A stretch of 64,000 nucleotides of DNA from Pyrus communis (GCF_963583255.1 NC_084817.1:21238837-21302836); one strand, 5' to 3'. Shown: positions 47,643-60,750, counted from the stretch's first letter. Program-made: numbers and translations. Notes: a model not told the origin generated them from the letters alone.

Positions 47643-50438
47643 TGTAACAGCCCATCTTTAATTTTATGATATTGTTAATTTTAAAAGAGTGAATTGACAA
47701 AAATAACCCTAGAGGCAAGATTGTTGACCTTTTTTGGACCAGTAATGTATAATGAGACGCATGAAACATAACATTCTTTTAGCATATCTTTGTAGTACTT
47801 GACGGCACAATCTCATGGACTCAAGTAGAACCAAATTCAAAGTCTTAGTTACACTTCCTTTTAGAAGAAATAAATTTGAAATTTGCATTTTTCTACCTAT
47901 TGCTATAATTGAGTGGTGGGCCCCACTTTTAATTTTTATATGGGATTGGAAATCCAAATTGTGATTTCCCTCTCTGAATGTTGCAGACTTTTTTTGTTTT
48001 TTTAATCATCATATTCATTTCTTTTGTTATTTTAACCATCACATCCATTTCTTTTGTTTTCTTCAATCTCCACTTTCCCCATCTTTTCTATTCTCTTCTC
48101 TCTTTCAGGCACTATCCCTCACTCAATCTCTGTCATTATCACTCATTTGCCTCAACACTCTAACTCCCGTACTTTCTCTCTTTTCACTATCTCTCTGTAA
48201 ATACAGAGACACGCCATCACCACTACACCTCTGGCGAGCTTCACTGAACCACCACCTTAAGGCCATTACTTGTCATCATTTTCAAAACTCAAATTGAAAG
48301 GGATCAAACTCCCTCACATCTCCCTTGGACTCCTTACCTCTTTCACTCACTATGTGCTCACTACACAGAAGTAGCCATGGCGATCGCCGACGCCCTGTTT
48401 CACGACCACCATCGTCCTTGTCTCCAACCACCACGTCCCTCTCCTCTGTCACTCTCCCTCTATCTCAATCTTTTGTCCTCCTCACTTTCTATGTGCTCAT
48501 GGTGTAAAGCACCGAAATCATCGTCGACGTCATGTCCTCCGGCAACTCCTCGTCGTTTTCGATGAAGGTAAGTTTTGAAAACTGCCCAAATTTTCGTGGA
48601 TCGTATTTTACCATACGTTTCTAGTGTTTCTTAAGGATTTTGGTGACATATGAATAGAGAGATACCTCAAGGAGTCTTCCCCAGTTTTTCCAATGGTGTA
48701 TGCCACAAGTTACAGACCTGTTCAGGCCAACTCTGACCATGGCTGACTCAGGGAAAGGTATAATCCTAAACTACTCTCATTTATCTTCATTTAATTTGGT
48801 AGGAAAAGTATGAAAAATGGTTGAGTTTTGAGCTCGTTTGGAGCTTTGGAATTGCTAGATTTCGGCAACTGAACCTGCGACAGGGACCAATCGACCCGAA
48901 TAGAGAAAAGAAGAAGAGAAGAAAGCCCAAACCGGGAACTGGCCCAAGCCCACAACCTATTTAACCTAACCCGGATCCGACCCGTGTCCATTTAAGATTT
49001 TGGAGGGAATATTCTGTTAACCTCTTAGTTAACTTTAACAGAATATTTCATATGAGAATGGAATATTTCGTTAAGTTAACTGTGACTATTAGTTGACTTT
49101 TGTTGACTTTTTCGAAATTTTCTCAGAAACCCTCCTAGGCTAATTTCAACGTCCCCAGTCCGTTTTTGAAATCCATTTAGTGAAATTACTAGGTTTTGAT
49201 GTAGTTGACCGCCAGGCCGTTTGGCTTGACTTTTTTAGGGTTGACTGTTTACTTTTCGTTGACCTTTTACAAAAATTGCCCAATACCCCTCTTAATGTAT
49301 TTAAACACTCTGATTTCGAATTTGCACTCCGTTTTCCCAAATTTAGTCATTTAAGTTAAGTTTTACTAATGAGTCCCAATATTATGCTTAGGTGCGATTA
49401 CTATTGGAAACTCCAGCTTTCCCAGCTCGAATGGATGTGACATTGCATGTACCTATGAGTGGGTCTTTTCGTTTTTAAGTATATGCGTGTCTATGTGATT
49501 TTTCCCAACAACTGCTTTTATATATTATGATGTGATATGCCATGTTTAGCTTTACAAATAAACTTTGTGTATACTTTATATATATAATATTATTTGTGAG
49601 TATAAACTTGTGGCATGACATCCTTGCATTTTATCTGCTCATTATTACATGTTTGCACAGTGTCTCTTAGTTATTTGTACTGTCCTCGGCCAAGGACTAG
49701 CTTCGCGTGTAGTTCACATGCACCGTTTACATTCGCTTTGGATCTAGAGTTAGGTGTCAGCCTGTCTTTTTGTGTGATGTTTTGGACTCGTAAATGATGC
49801 GACTAGCACGGCTCATGTGATGTAGTACTAGAATGTAAAACCTACACGCAGCTTGTTCCATAGTTTGAATATCTCTGCAATGGACTTGTGTGCCTACATA
49901 AATTAATGAGCATTGATTTCTTATAATAATGAATTGAGACTTGATGCTGAGATACCTTGTTGTTGTGCCTACATCCTTTAGCTCACTTGTGTTGCAGGGT
50001 ACCTATTACATATTATTATTATAATATTTTTGGGAAACCATATACTTGTTTTACCGCGAGAGGTTACACTTTTCAAAAATGTTTTACAAAACTTTATTTT
50101 TTCAGGTCCACTCACCCCTTATTTTTCGCCCCTTCAGGATTTTAGTAGCAGAGGTTTCTTAACGATGAGGATTGTTGGTAAAATTTGTTATGCAAGAGAC
50201 TTCTCTGAGTATAAATCTCTTTACTCTTCTTTTACTGCATTTTATCTATGCTCTGACATCACTTGTGTGATATGGATTCAATCCCGCTCACATGCGCACT
50301 CTAAATTAGTTACTTTTAGGTTTTAATTTATTCACATTTTTCACATCACTACATTTTATGGCTTCGTCACCTTCCAAGTGTCGGCCAGGATATCGTGATT
50401 CGGGTGTCTACGTGGACATTCCGGATTAGGGTGTGTCA
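47643..50438 (+). mobile_element. 5' LTR of a Ty3/gypsy element (2.8 kb)
   Basis: Starts TGTAACAGCCC and ends GGGTGTGTCA at 50438, directly followed by a primer-binding site (tggtatcaaagc, 50442-50453) near-complementary to the 3' end of initiator tRNA-Met. Shared blocks with the solo LTR: 'ggtccactcacc', 'cgccccttcagga', 'tggcttcgtcacc'. Contains the ttgttgactttttc and 'tcctaggctaatttc' stretch also present at 28970-29020. Confidence 0.75.
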
Positions 50439-50441
50439 GTT

Positions 50442-50453
50442 TGGTATCAAAGC
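50442..50453 (+). other. Primer-binding site (tRNA-iMet type)
   Basis: tggtatcaaagc, one base off the usual tggtatcagagc, placed 3 bases after the LTR end. It marks the start of reverse transcription in gypsy elements. Confidence 0.75.
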
Positions 50454-53400
50454 ATAGGTTAGGCAGCATCGCAATCATCACACATGTGATGTAAGCAATC
50501 TCGGTTCTTGAATTCTAACCTTATAATTATGTCAGCTCATCGAACACGAGATGTAACAGGTTTTCATGCCTTTGGGCCAACTTGGAATGACTATCACTGA
50601 CATTTTTCTGACGACTTATTGACCTTCTAGAAGAACACTTTGGTGACCACCACTAGACTTTACGTGAAGAACCTCTTTGCTAAAGAAATACCTAAAATGA
50701 AGATGTTTTTTTTTTTTACCCTGAAGCAGGGTAGACGTATCGATAATTGTGTACCACTAAAAATTTATCGATCAATCACAACTACAATCCAACCATCGTT
50801 ACCAACCCTTATTTGTTGGGAAACCGCAAGTGCTTTCATCCTTGGCAATCTTTATTTTTCATGCCACCTCCTAAAATTTCCTCGAGGTTTTGCTTCACCT
50901 CGAAGTTTCTAAAACTGTCCTAAGTGACTATGTTAGTGCTGAAGGGGCTGTACTCAATGGAAGAACATCTGGGGGACAGCCACATTTGGTCCCCAACAAC
51001 GTCAATTTTTCAAACATATCAGTTATGATTTCGAATCTTCATGAGGAAGATCAAATTTCGATAATTCCCATTCTCGAGCTTAAGGCAGTTTCACAAACAC
51101 TAGTTTCCATAATTACATACCAAAGGCAGTAGTCAGTGTTCCCAAAAGCGACAAAATCACCTTACAGGCAGCCTTCCTAGAAATCTTACTTACTTTTCCG
51201 ACCATGCCCTAGGTAGAGATTGTCTTGTATCTGGGAGTTGTGAACTAGTATCCAGGCAGTATGGTTTCTTTATATTAAAAATACAATGCGGTATATGAGT
51301 ATCATACCATTGCCAGGACACCGGTTCACGATTCCATGGAGACAAACATTACTAGAATACCATAGAGACATTAGGTAATGGCACAACCGATATACACACT
51401 TATCAAGACAAGTAGGGCCAACGGAACCACAATCATGGAAACTTAGGTAACCTAACACCTCTTCGACCAATCACTTCCATAGACAAACATTAGAATTGAC
51501 GCACAAGCTAAATTTCCCACTGTTAGTGCGATTTAAGTTTTGAGAAAGTTGTGTGACTTATTAGTGTATGTTGTGGAGAAAGAAAGTAGTATAGTACGTT
51601 TCGAGGATGTATACCTCTGACGTCATTTCCAAAATTACCTGAGATATCACTAAATTGTGAAGTGAAGTACACAATCGATTCATTTTTCTAATATCACATC
51701 TATTCTTCTTTCATCTTATCGAACGACTTCTTCAACCTTGAGGAACCTAGTTGTAAAAGCTTATTGACTAGGAATTTACCAAACCAAACACTTTATCTAG
51801 GGAACCTCAAATCTAACCGTAAAGGTGAAAGACTGAACCTTAGGATCAAACCTAGATTTTAGCAACTTAGTTGGGTGGCGATTAAAACCGTTAACCCATA
51901 CTTCGAATTAATGGTCTCTCTAACCAACTTTTAGAGCTGAGTTTCTACCATAACCTGACAAATTTGTAGTAGTCTTGTCGACGACTTTCTCAACTACTCG
52001 AGCAACGAGATCAAATTTTCTAAACATCGACAATCAGCTTTATACCAAATTCCTCAAATGGTAGCTTTGTTTAGATTGGTATTCTTCTTAGGAGACGTGA
52101 TCTCAGCAGACGACCTTCTTGTCAATTTCCAAAAAGGTTGCAAATGTAGAAAATTGGATATTCTCACAAATCGTTGTGAAATATAAGACATCCTTGGCCT
52201 TGTTGATTTTATCAGCAGTTTGTTAGTGACTTTTCAACGGTGGCATTTTTCCTTCCATGTTGGCCAAGCAAAATCAGTTTAGTTGAGACGTGGAATATGA
52301 TTAAAGTTGTGACAACTGAGGTGTTGTCTATTTTCTACCCTTGTTCGTACACTTTTCAATAACATCGATAATTTCAAAATCCATGATGACGTTTCTTTGA
52401 ATGATTTGGCTGCGTACTAATGCAGCATGACGAAGTATCGCTTATGTTTCCCAACGGTTGAAATGGTACGAAATGAACCATCTTACTCATGACATAGAGT
52501 CAACAGTTATCATCTTTACTTGAAAACCGGATGACATTTCTCTGTGGAGAAACATGTCCAAAATCTTTACCAACCTTGCAAACTTCTCAAATACATCTTC
52601 CTTTGAAAGAAACTAAATTTCTGATAGTGATGATAGAAGAACTAGATCAACGCCTATGATTGCACCATCATGTACCACCCCAATTGTGCAAGCGTAATTA
52701 CTGATTACCGCAACAAAAGACATACCTACTATTGAACATTTTAACCTGTCCTATCCCATTTTAGCTAGAATTCACGAGTATTATTATGATGTTACTTACA
52801 AATCCTCAAGAAATCGTTCGAGTGGTTATAATCACGTACTGTATTTGAATAGAAATGGGAAATATCACCATAAGCTCCCAGTACGAGGTACCTTGTAAAT
52901 GTGGAGATCATGATGATGTTTCAATGATTATCGACCAACTTGACAAGTTATCTTACTTTCCGTTGGTCCAGGGGGACTACATTTTAGACCATTTGGTGAA
53001 ATTCCTCATTCTTTAATTTTTCAGATTTTCTGGCGTTTCGATCGACATCTACTTTGACCGTGATCCCATATTCACCTCTTGTGTTGGAAGATATTCCAAT
53101 CAACTTTAGGCACGTGTCTACCTTACTGGATTTTTTGTATTATTTCCCTAGAAGACAGACTGTCTAGGAAAATTGCTCGGACCTTGAAATTTTAGTTAAG
53201 ACCATCAATTCCTCAATCACCTAACAATACTCTGCTAAACGAATCTTTACCGTTGGTGACTGAATATTCTGAAAGCTACCGTTATAACGAGATGTTAATG
53301 CAATCCAGTTATCTTGTACTCTAGATTTGATGGACTAGTTTTGACCTTCAAATTTTTGAGTGTTCTTTTAGCCTTCTCGTCATAGTTTTTCACTAAATCC

Positions 53401-53770
53401 GAGATAAATTCATAATGATCTGCTTGTTGAGGCATATGTGAACCATATTGTTCGACTACATGGTGTGTATGTCACTACCGTATCTCACTGTGATGCGCGT
53501 TTCACTTCCAAGTCTTAGGGAGTCTTCTTGAAAGCCATGGGTACTAAGTTGTTATCTAATACCACATTTACCCTCAGACTAATGGCCAGTCTGAACGAAC
53601 TATCTAGATTTCTGTGGACATGTTGTTTTTTATTCGTTTGGTAAGTTTAGCATGATTATGACTGACACATATCCCTATTAGAGTTGCATGTAACTACGTT
53701 TACAACTTTCAGTTTTGGGAATGGCACCGTTTGAGACATTGTATAGAGTCTATGCACAGTACATGATTGA
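50454..53770 (+). pseudogene. Heavily decayed Ty3/gypsy gag-pol
   Basis: Reading across frames recovers pol landmarks in order. Near 52170-52215 there is a reading like the end of reverse transcriptase ('FLGLAGYY'-type region). Near 52430-52560 an RNase H region reads like 'LNHLTHDIESTVIIF'. In the integrase, 53055-53075 gives DRDPIFTS and 53500-53610 gives FTSKS...KAMGTKL, then an 'HPQTNGQSERT'-like site. Near 53720, MAPFETLY marks the pol C-terminal part. Stops and indels occur every few dozen codons, and the body (about 3.3 kb) is shorter than usual. No 3' LTR follows. Dead element. Confidence 0.75.
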
Positions 53771-54359
53771 AATAATAGTATTGCGAACAGGTGTTCGAAT
53801 GATTAAGATTACAATTTAGGAAATTGTATGCTATTGGCGTTGTCGCTTGAGTGGGTAATACGTGAGCGCAATCAAGGCTTTGATCAGACGATGTATATGT
53901 GTTTCCCAATGAGGGGCAAGATGGTAATATTGCACCCTCAGGAATTTTTTACTCGCTTATTGGGACAACATTGAGTTATCGATATTACGGGCTCCAGATT
54001 GTAGTGTCAATAACTTATTCGTCAGATTCGTTAAGCAAGTGGACAAGTAGGCCCACCTACGTTAGTATTTTTATTTCATCATTTAGTTATTTATTTATGG
54101 TTTAGGCTTAACCTAAAGGTACTGCACACTTATTCTTGGAGTACATGACGTTACAAGTACCTAGGTGAAATTTTTCCATGTTCAGTTTTGATTTTAGTAT
54201 AACTATTTTAATTTTACATTATTATATACATATTTTGGAGTTATGTTACTTTATACCTATTTTTTATTTTATGTTTTTATAAAGGTACTATTTTATAGTT
54301 TTGTACTGAATGAGAAGGAAGTATTGGTTTGGAGGCACGAAAGAAGAATCAGCGAAATC
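53771..54359. other. Junction between gypsy remnant and LARD; no gene
   Basis: AT-rich. The gypsy 3' end and 3' LTR are missing. Nothing else recognised. Confidence 0.45.
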
Positions 54360-54951
54360 TGTGGAGCCAAAAATAATCACAAGGCGACATGTGGAATTTT
54401 GGATAGAAGAGGGCCAAAATACCCTTGAGGCATACCGGGATTCCTACGCGCGAGCAGCGGGCAATCATCCCTCAACCAAGTCAAAAGTGCCTAAAATAGG
54501 TAACAAATTCAAAACTATTTCATCCACCCTCATCCTATATTCTCCACAAGGTAATTATTCCATAACTCCCAAAACATTTCTTTTAAATTATGTTAATTAG
54601 TTAATTAATGGATTTATTACCTAATTAATCTATTAATGGCTAATTAACTACAAATTACACCCAAAAAATACCACAAATGGCCGGTCCATATTCTCCTAAT
54701 AGGGCCGGCCATATCCCTATAAATAGTTCTCCATTCTCTCCAAAAACGATTCCAAGTCTCATGCAAAACTCTACAAAATTCTCCAAACACTCTTCACTCA
54801 AAATTTTAACTTTGGCATCAGAGGTCCTTCAGCTAAAGCCCCCCCTAGTTTATCGTGGGCGCGTGAGGCTTTTTGGCCATGACCAAAGATGTGATTTGTT
54901 TTGTAGGTGCAATTTTGTCCAAGAAGGAGAAGGCGGAAATTTGCATCCACA
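54360..54951 (+). repeat. 5' LTR of the LARD-like element
   Basis: 592 bp. It contains a promoter-like 'ccctataaatag' (54715-54726). Compared with 58100-58480 it differs by scattered substitutions, so the insertion is not very recent. Confidence 0.8.
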
Positions 54952-56652
54952 AATTGGTGCTTTCATTGAGAGTTGAGTCTCATACTCGTAGAAGACTCTC
55001 GCATCCAAGGTTTTCTATTTTCTTGTCCATTTGTAGATTTCTCGTACGTTCTTATTATTAGAATTTTTTATTTGCAAAAATTCTTTGATAAAACGTAAAA
55101 GAGAAGTATAATGGTTAGAAATTTAGAAAATTCAACAAATGAAAATTTCAACACTTAAGAGATGGGACCATGGCGATCCATGAGGTTAAATGTCACAATA
55201 GGTGGAGCGGCACCACCACCACTGGAACCACCGCGGTGGCTACCACTATAGCCACTCGCGGCGAGGTCCATGGTGTCACCACCACGGCTCGAGTCGTGTC
55301 ATCCAAGGCGGCTCATGGCATTAAGGCCAAGGCCCAAGCTATGTCACTCCACGCCCAACGCGTTGCCAAGCCGAGCCCAAGCCTCGCACCCGCGTGCATC
55401 ATACGCCGAGCAGCCCACTCCAGTGGCCTATCATGCTCCAGCCGAGCAGCCCACTCTTGTGGCCTAGCCTACTCTAGCCGAGTAGCCTGCTCCCGTGGCC
55501 CAACCTGCTCCCGTGGCATTCCAAGCAGCCCAAATCGCCCCAAGACTATCTCAACCATCCGGACTAACCATTGAGCCGGGGTCATTTTCACCATGTTTCT
55601 TCACAGATTTGACATTTCCCAATTTAAATCTCGTGCCTGGAGCCTACCATACTTCTACTGCTCAAGGAGGCATATTCCTTCCAAGCTCTTCTAATCCAAA
55701 CGGCGAACAACACTTGTCTCGACAAGTCATAGAGTTGACGAGTGCCCTTACACAACAGACAACCTTGGTGAATTAACTCTTGCAACACACCAAGATCCAA
55801 CGTGCACTGGACGAGGTGTCCCGAAGAAAGATAAGGGCAGATAAATCTCTCTACCAGCGTCCCGGTAAGCAGCCACTTGACTAGTCATGAACCCAGCTTT
55901 CTAACGGAGTACACTCCTGACTGGACCCCCGAAATAGCGTATACTCTCGTTTTAGCACGTGGAGGAGCGTGCACTCTTAGTTAGGCCCACGGATAAACAT
56001 ACACTCACGGTTAAGACCACACTCCAATAATCAACATGAGCAACCTTCCAGGCGAAGTGTTCATTCACATCAAGGCCCACAAGGAGCATTATTCACCTCA
56101 CATCAGAGTAGGCAACACAACGGACAGAGAGAAGCAGTCACTCAATCCAGCTCAAGTTCAACCAGCAGCTTGGGGGTTACCCGCTTGCTTGCTAGGAACA
56201 TACCACACCCACCGCAGCTATGGAATAGACGAGTCAAACACATGGAAGAGCAGCCTAGACCAGCAGGTCATGACCGGGGGCAGCCGAAAGCTCTGCCACC
56301 CCTAACAAAAGCAAATTCAGGAAGAAGTAGAAAGGTTCATGACTGAGCGATTGCACAATTTCCCACGCAATGAAGCCATTGACAAGGCGCTCCGATGAAA
56401 CATAACCAACATAAGCGAGTCATCTTTCAATGACAAGATCGAGCAGACAAGACTACCCTATATAGATTACTGAATATAAAGACTACTTCTGTTCCAACAA
56501 ATGTAGCAACTCAGCCTAATAGCACGCAGGGGTAAACGAGTACCAGAAGGACACTCCAACCCAATTACCAAGAATCGATGACATGCTAAGGATTATTTCG
56601 ATTGTCCCAGCAATCCATTTTTCCTCAGCTGTACTCACGACAATGATTTCCA

Positions 56653-57330
56653 TACTCTCCAGTGCGAGAGGATAAACTAATTGCTCTCCAGTGCGATAGG
56701 GTAAACCAATTCCCTGATACCCAAAAAGGTTTGCTCTCTAGTGCGAGAAGATAAACTAATTGCTCTCTAGTGTGAGAGGTTAAACCAATTTCCCGACACC
56801 CAAAAGGGTCTACTCTCTAGTGCGAAAGGATAAACTAATTGATCTCCAGTGCGAGAGGGTAAACCAATTCCTCGACACCCAAAAGGGTTCGCTTTCTAGC
56901 GCAAGATGATAAACTAATTGCTCTCCAATGCAAGAGGGTAAACCAATTCCCCGACACCCAAAAGGGTCTGCTCTCCAGTGCAAGAGGATAAACTAATTGC
57001 TCTCCAATGCAAGATGATAAACCAATTCTCCGACACCCAAAAGGGTATGCTCTCCAGTGTGAGAGGATAAACTAATTGCTCTCCAGTGCGAGAGGGTAAA
57101 CCAATTCTCCAACACCCATATGGTTCTGCTCTCCAACGTGAGAGGATAAACTAATTGCTCTCCAATGCGAGATGGTAAATCAATTCCCCGACACCCATAT
57201 GGGTTTGCTCTCCAGTGCGAGAGGATAAACTAATTGCTCTCCAGTGCGAGAGGTTAAACTAATTGCTCTCCAATGCGATAGGGTAAACTAAATCCACGAC
57301 ACCCATCTGGGTAAGCTCTCTAATGCGAGA
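56653..57330. repeat. ~79-bp tandem array, about 8-9 units
   Basis: Each unit has two sub-units: 'gctctccagtgcgagaggat' with aaactaatt, then 'gctctccagtgcgagagggt' with aaaccaattccc, followed by gacacccaaaagggt. The phrase 'acacccaaaagggt' or its variant (acccatatggg) recurs every 76-83 bases, from about 56717 to 57299. The last units lose the alternation. Internal to the LARD-like element; no coding frame is kept across units. Confidence 0.9.
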
Positions 57331-58099
57331 ATGCCACATAGCTTAAAAGATCGAATGCTTGAATATCAACTAGGCAACAAATGGTTAGGGGGCAGCAACC
57401 ACTTTTACACTTAACAGTTCGCTCATCCAACACTTCATCTTCATCAACTCCATCCTTGATTGTTCCATCTACATCAACTGAGAAATCAAACTCAAGCAGT
57501 TTCCTCATTTTTTGCAAGTAACCCAAACATGGCAGCCTAAACCGTTGCCCATGCCACGCCACTTCCTCGGCCCATGCCGAGCCAATCCTTGGCTTCAATC
57601 AAGCTGAGCAGCACAAGCAATGGCCCTTGCCAAACCACCTCATTGGCCCATGCCAAGCCGACTCATAGCCCCCACCAACCGACGTGTCGCACCACCTTAA
57701 CCGCTGCCCCGCTACAGCACTATCCAAGAAGAAGACGAGAAAAATGAATTTTTTCTTACATCAAAGCGGCATGGAGAAAACGAAGAAAGCAACAAAAGAT
57801 GATCCTTTGCACGGGCAAGATGTAGAAGATTGCTAGAGGAGATGGAACGAATATCCTCTAAGCTCTTTCTCTCTTGTAGGGTAGAATAAATCATTATTCA
57901 AAGTTGATTTAATAACCCACTTAAGGTGGACATAAATAGGCTTTGAGATAAATTTATTTCCCTTTCCTAGAAGGATCTAATTTCCTATTAAAGAGGGAAT
58001 CTACATCAAAATAGGAAGCAATCCAAAGTTTCCTGAAGAAAGAAAATCTCTACACATGTTGTCCTTTTCTATGAGCAACCCAACAGGTGTGAGGGCATT

Positions 58100-58480
58100 T
58101 GTGGAGCCAAAAATAATCACAAGGCGACACGTGGATTTTTGGATAGAAGAGGACAAAAATACCCTTGAGGCATACCGGGATTCCTACACGCGAGCAGCTA
58201 GCAATCATCCCTCAACCAAGTCAAAAGTGCCCAAAATAAGCAACGAATGCAAAACTATTTCATCCACCCTCATCCTATATTCTCCACAAGGTAATTATTT
58301 CATAACCCCCAAAACATTTCTTTTCAATTATGTTAATTAGTCAATTAATGGATTTATTACCTAATTAATCTATTATTGGCTAATTAACTACAAATTACAC
58401 CCCCAAAATACCACAAATGGCTGGTCCCTATTCTCCTAATAGGGTCGGCCATATCCCTATAAATAGCTCTCCATTCTCTC
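58100..58480 (+). repeat. Truncated 3' LTR of the LARD-like element
   Basis: Matches 54360-54740 with scattered changes (for example gggccggcc against gggtcggcc) and stops at 'ctctccaaa', after which unrelated sequence begins. Confidence 0.8.
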
Positions 58481-58640
58481 CAAAGGAGGAAGAGTAATGA
58501 AAAAATGAGTTGTCATTAAGCCAACTAAAATGAGGAGTTGGCCGCAAAGAGCAGGAATTTTGGTTTAGTTTCTATGTGAGAAAGAAAAAGGAAAGCGAGT
58601 AGGGTTTGTACTGTGTAGGTTTTACTAATCATAACCTCAG

Positions 58641-58814
58641 CTGCCACTTAGTATTATGGTCTAGTGGTATTTCACTTCACTTCTAAGTGAGAGGTCTTAA
58701 GTTCACCTCTTGCCAAGGATGAATTTGAATCTCATTATGCTAGTCCATTATAAGGTTTAGCTCATCACCTCTCCTTAAAGTAGATAATATCGTTTGTTTA
58801 AAAAAAAATAAAAA
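58641..58814 (+). mobile_element. tRNA-derived SINE, copy B
   Basis: Head ctgccacttagtattatggt, B-box-like gtcttaagttcacc, end tatcgtttgtttaaaaaaaa. Flanked by an imperfect 14-bp duplication (aatcataacctcag, 58627-58640; aatcacaacctcaa, 58815-58828). Lies about 95 bp from the tRNA-Leu gene. Confidence 0.82.
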
Positions 58815-58909
58815 AATCACAACCTCAACTCACAATCAACAAATTAGTCATTTATGTCTTTGGGATCTGGGTATAAAGAAAGGAAATTAAAAAGATTAAA
58901 ACAGCAAAT

Positions 58910-58992
58910 GTCAGAAGTGGGATTTGAACCCACGCCCTCGTTAGAGGACCAGAACTTGAGTCTGGCGCCTTAGACCACTCGGCCATCCTGAC
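58910..58992 (-). tRNA. trnL-CAA: tRNA-Leu (anticodon CAA)
   Basis: 83 nt on the minus strand, starting GTCAGGATGGCCGAGTGGTC and ending CACTTCTGAC. The acceptor arms GTCAGGA/TTCTGAC pair fully (one G-U). The anticodon arm CCAGA-CTCAAGT-TCTGG gives anticodon CAA. A long variable arm, as expected for Leu, and the T-arm GTGGGTTCAAATCCCAC are present. The A-box (TGGCCGAGTGG) and B-box (GGTTCAAATCC) promoters are intact, and a T-run (gttttaatcttttt on the minus strand) follows as Pol III stop. No intron. Looks functional. Confidence 0.96.
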
Positions 58993-60225
58993 CATGCTTT
59001 GTTTATTTTATCTTATCCCATATATTAACATTAACATTAGAAGGATGAACGTGAATTCGACTTTCGGTTTGTATACTTTCAAGTACTCGTAGTTCGACTT
59101 AGCACAAGAAAAACGAAACACCCCCATATTTTATTGAGATTAATTATCGTATGACGATCAAGTCCCACCAAATTAAAGATCAAAGGCTCGAAATATTCAT
59201 TGAGATTGATTTCAATATTCAAGTATTGTCTTATTTGAAAACAAAGTCGTAGTAAGATGATGCAAATCGGGTGAATGTTTCTTCATTAATCACTTGAGTT
59301 CGAAACCTGTTGCTACTCTCTTTTATTTAAATACTTACAAAAATAATGTTTTAATAAAATCATGGTTGTTGGCTACCAAATATAGATAGAACACTTTTAA
59401 AAACTTTACCAAGTTTACGTAGGTGTCTTCCACCAAAAACTCAAAAATTAAAGTTTAATTGGCATATTTTTTTAAAATCCAGAGAACTATCCAATCTTTG
59501 GGAGTGATTTTAGATTGGTTATAACCTTTTAAAATATTCCAAATATTTATATAACATTTTCAAAAATATACATTTGTTAGGCTCACTTGCGTTAAGTGAT
59601 GTTGGGGACAATTATTAAAGTAGTTTTTTATCCTCAAGTCATTTTTGGTGCTTTCAATCTTCATATTAACGCAGTTTAGTTAAGCAAATTTGTGACTTAA
59701 CTTGGCTAAAAGGAGTCTATTTGAGGAATTATAGAGAGCAACTTTAGTCCACCTTATCATTTAATATTAGAAACATCATCATTTAATGTTGGTAAAGTCC
59801 TTATTTAACGTATGTGACCTGACTCAATGTCTAATTTTTAAAACGTTAGGTAGTTATTTGGAATGTTTTAAAAAACTGAGACTAATTTGAAATCACAAAA
59901 AAAAAAAAAAAAAAAAAAAAAAGTATTTATATGTACTTAACTTTTTCTAAATTCGTATTGCGTTTAAAATAAAGAAAAAGACAGAATTAAATAATTTTGA
60001 GCTTGCAACACAATACAACCTGTAATTCTTTGCCACAAATGCATGGTGTTCATGGAGTAATACTAGGATGGCTATATTATTATATCAATCCGATCACAAA
60101 GAAGATAAGGAAAGCTGATGAGAGGAGAAGTGGGTTTCAAGCGCTACGTGCTGGAAATTTGAATATGCAAAAGTTAAAAGAGTAAATATAAAAAGGAAAT
60201 ATGGGACATCATTTATTTAACACTT
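58993..60225. other. Intergenic, no gene
   Basis: AT-rich with a long poly(A) at about 59900-59922. No domain in the short frame at 59997-60185. Confidence 0.5.
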
Positions 60226-60241
60226 AAGTAACACATAATAT

Positions 60242-60410
60242 GTCACTTACTAATGTCTAGTGATATTACTCTTCACTTGTAAGTGAGAGGTTTTAGGTTC
60301 GATTCTTGTCCAGAAAAATTTGAACCATGTTATTGCTAGCCCATTTTGAGGCTAAGCTCATCCTCACCCCTTTAGTGTAGAAATATCGTTTGTTAAAAAA
60401 AATATAAAAA
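60242..60410 (+). mobile_element. tRNA-derived SINE, copy C
   Basis: A perfect 16-bp duplication AAGTAACACATAATAT at 60226-60241 and 60411-60426. The B box is canonical (ggttcgattc, about 60296-60305). Ends atcgtttgttaaaaaaaata. The long perfect duplication suggests a comparatively young copy. Confidence 0.9.
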
Positions 60411-60562
60411 AAGTAACACATAATATAATTCATGTTTTAGAGTATGTTGTAATATTAATACGTCTATGATGTAATCATTAATGTTCATAATGTAAGTAAT
60501 CATGTCTAAGTATAATAATTTACCTTGACAATGTAATAGGACGTCTACAACGTATCTGCTAA

Positions 60563-60750
60563 CTTTTTTTTTTTTTTTTTTTAATATATTCGGTATTATG
60601 TACATTAAGAGATAGGAGAGTGGGTTAAACCTTACAATGGACTAGCCATAATAATTTGGTTCGAATTTTCCGTTGGCGGAAATCGAATCTGAGACACTCT
60701 TCCTTATAAGTGAAGAGAAATATCATTAGGCTTTAATACTAAGTGATAAC
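60563..60750 (-). mobile_element. tRNA-derived SINE, copy D
   Basis: Poly(T) at 60564-60582, then 'acattaagagataggagagt', 'ggactagccataataa' and 'tcgaatctgagacac', ending 'taatactaagtga'. It matches copies A-C in reverse. Target duplication not found. Confidence 0.75.

Larger units (their letters stand above)
54360..58480 (+). mobile_element. LARD-like non-autonomous LTR retrotransposon, 3' truncated
   Basis: Direct LTRs: 54360-54951 (complete, TGTGGAGCC...CCACA) and 58100-58480 (only the first 381 bp, cut after 'ctctccaaa'). The 3' LTR follows a short purine-rich ggtgtgaggg. After the 5' LTR comes aattggtgctttcattgaga, the usual primer-binding context of such elements. The 3.1-kb interior has no recognisable gag or pol. 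It holds an Ala/Pro-rich open stretch (55170-55776), a ~79-bp tandem array (56653-57330) and repeats of 'cccatgccaagccga' type (57530-57720). Large internal region without pol fits LARD; helper element unknown. Confidence 0.8.

Noticed and set aside
48325..48565. Ser/Pro-rich 60-62 codon frames
   Set aside because: They lie within the CT-rich leader of the gypsy LTR and overlap in different frames.
55170..55776. Open Ala/Pro/Ser-rich frames of 134 and 93 codons
   Set aside because: They lie in the interior of the LARD-like element, overlap in different frames and follow GC-rich low-complexity repeats. No domain is visible.
56653..57330. Regular repeats resembling a CRISPR array
   Set aside because: The repeated parts adjoin without unique spacers, sub-units vary, and the setting is a plant retrotransposon.
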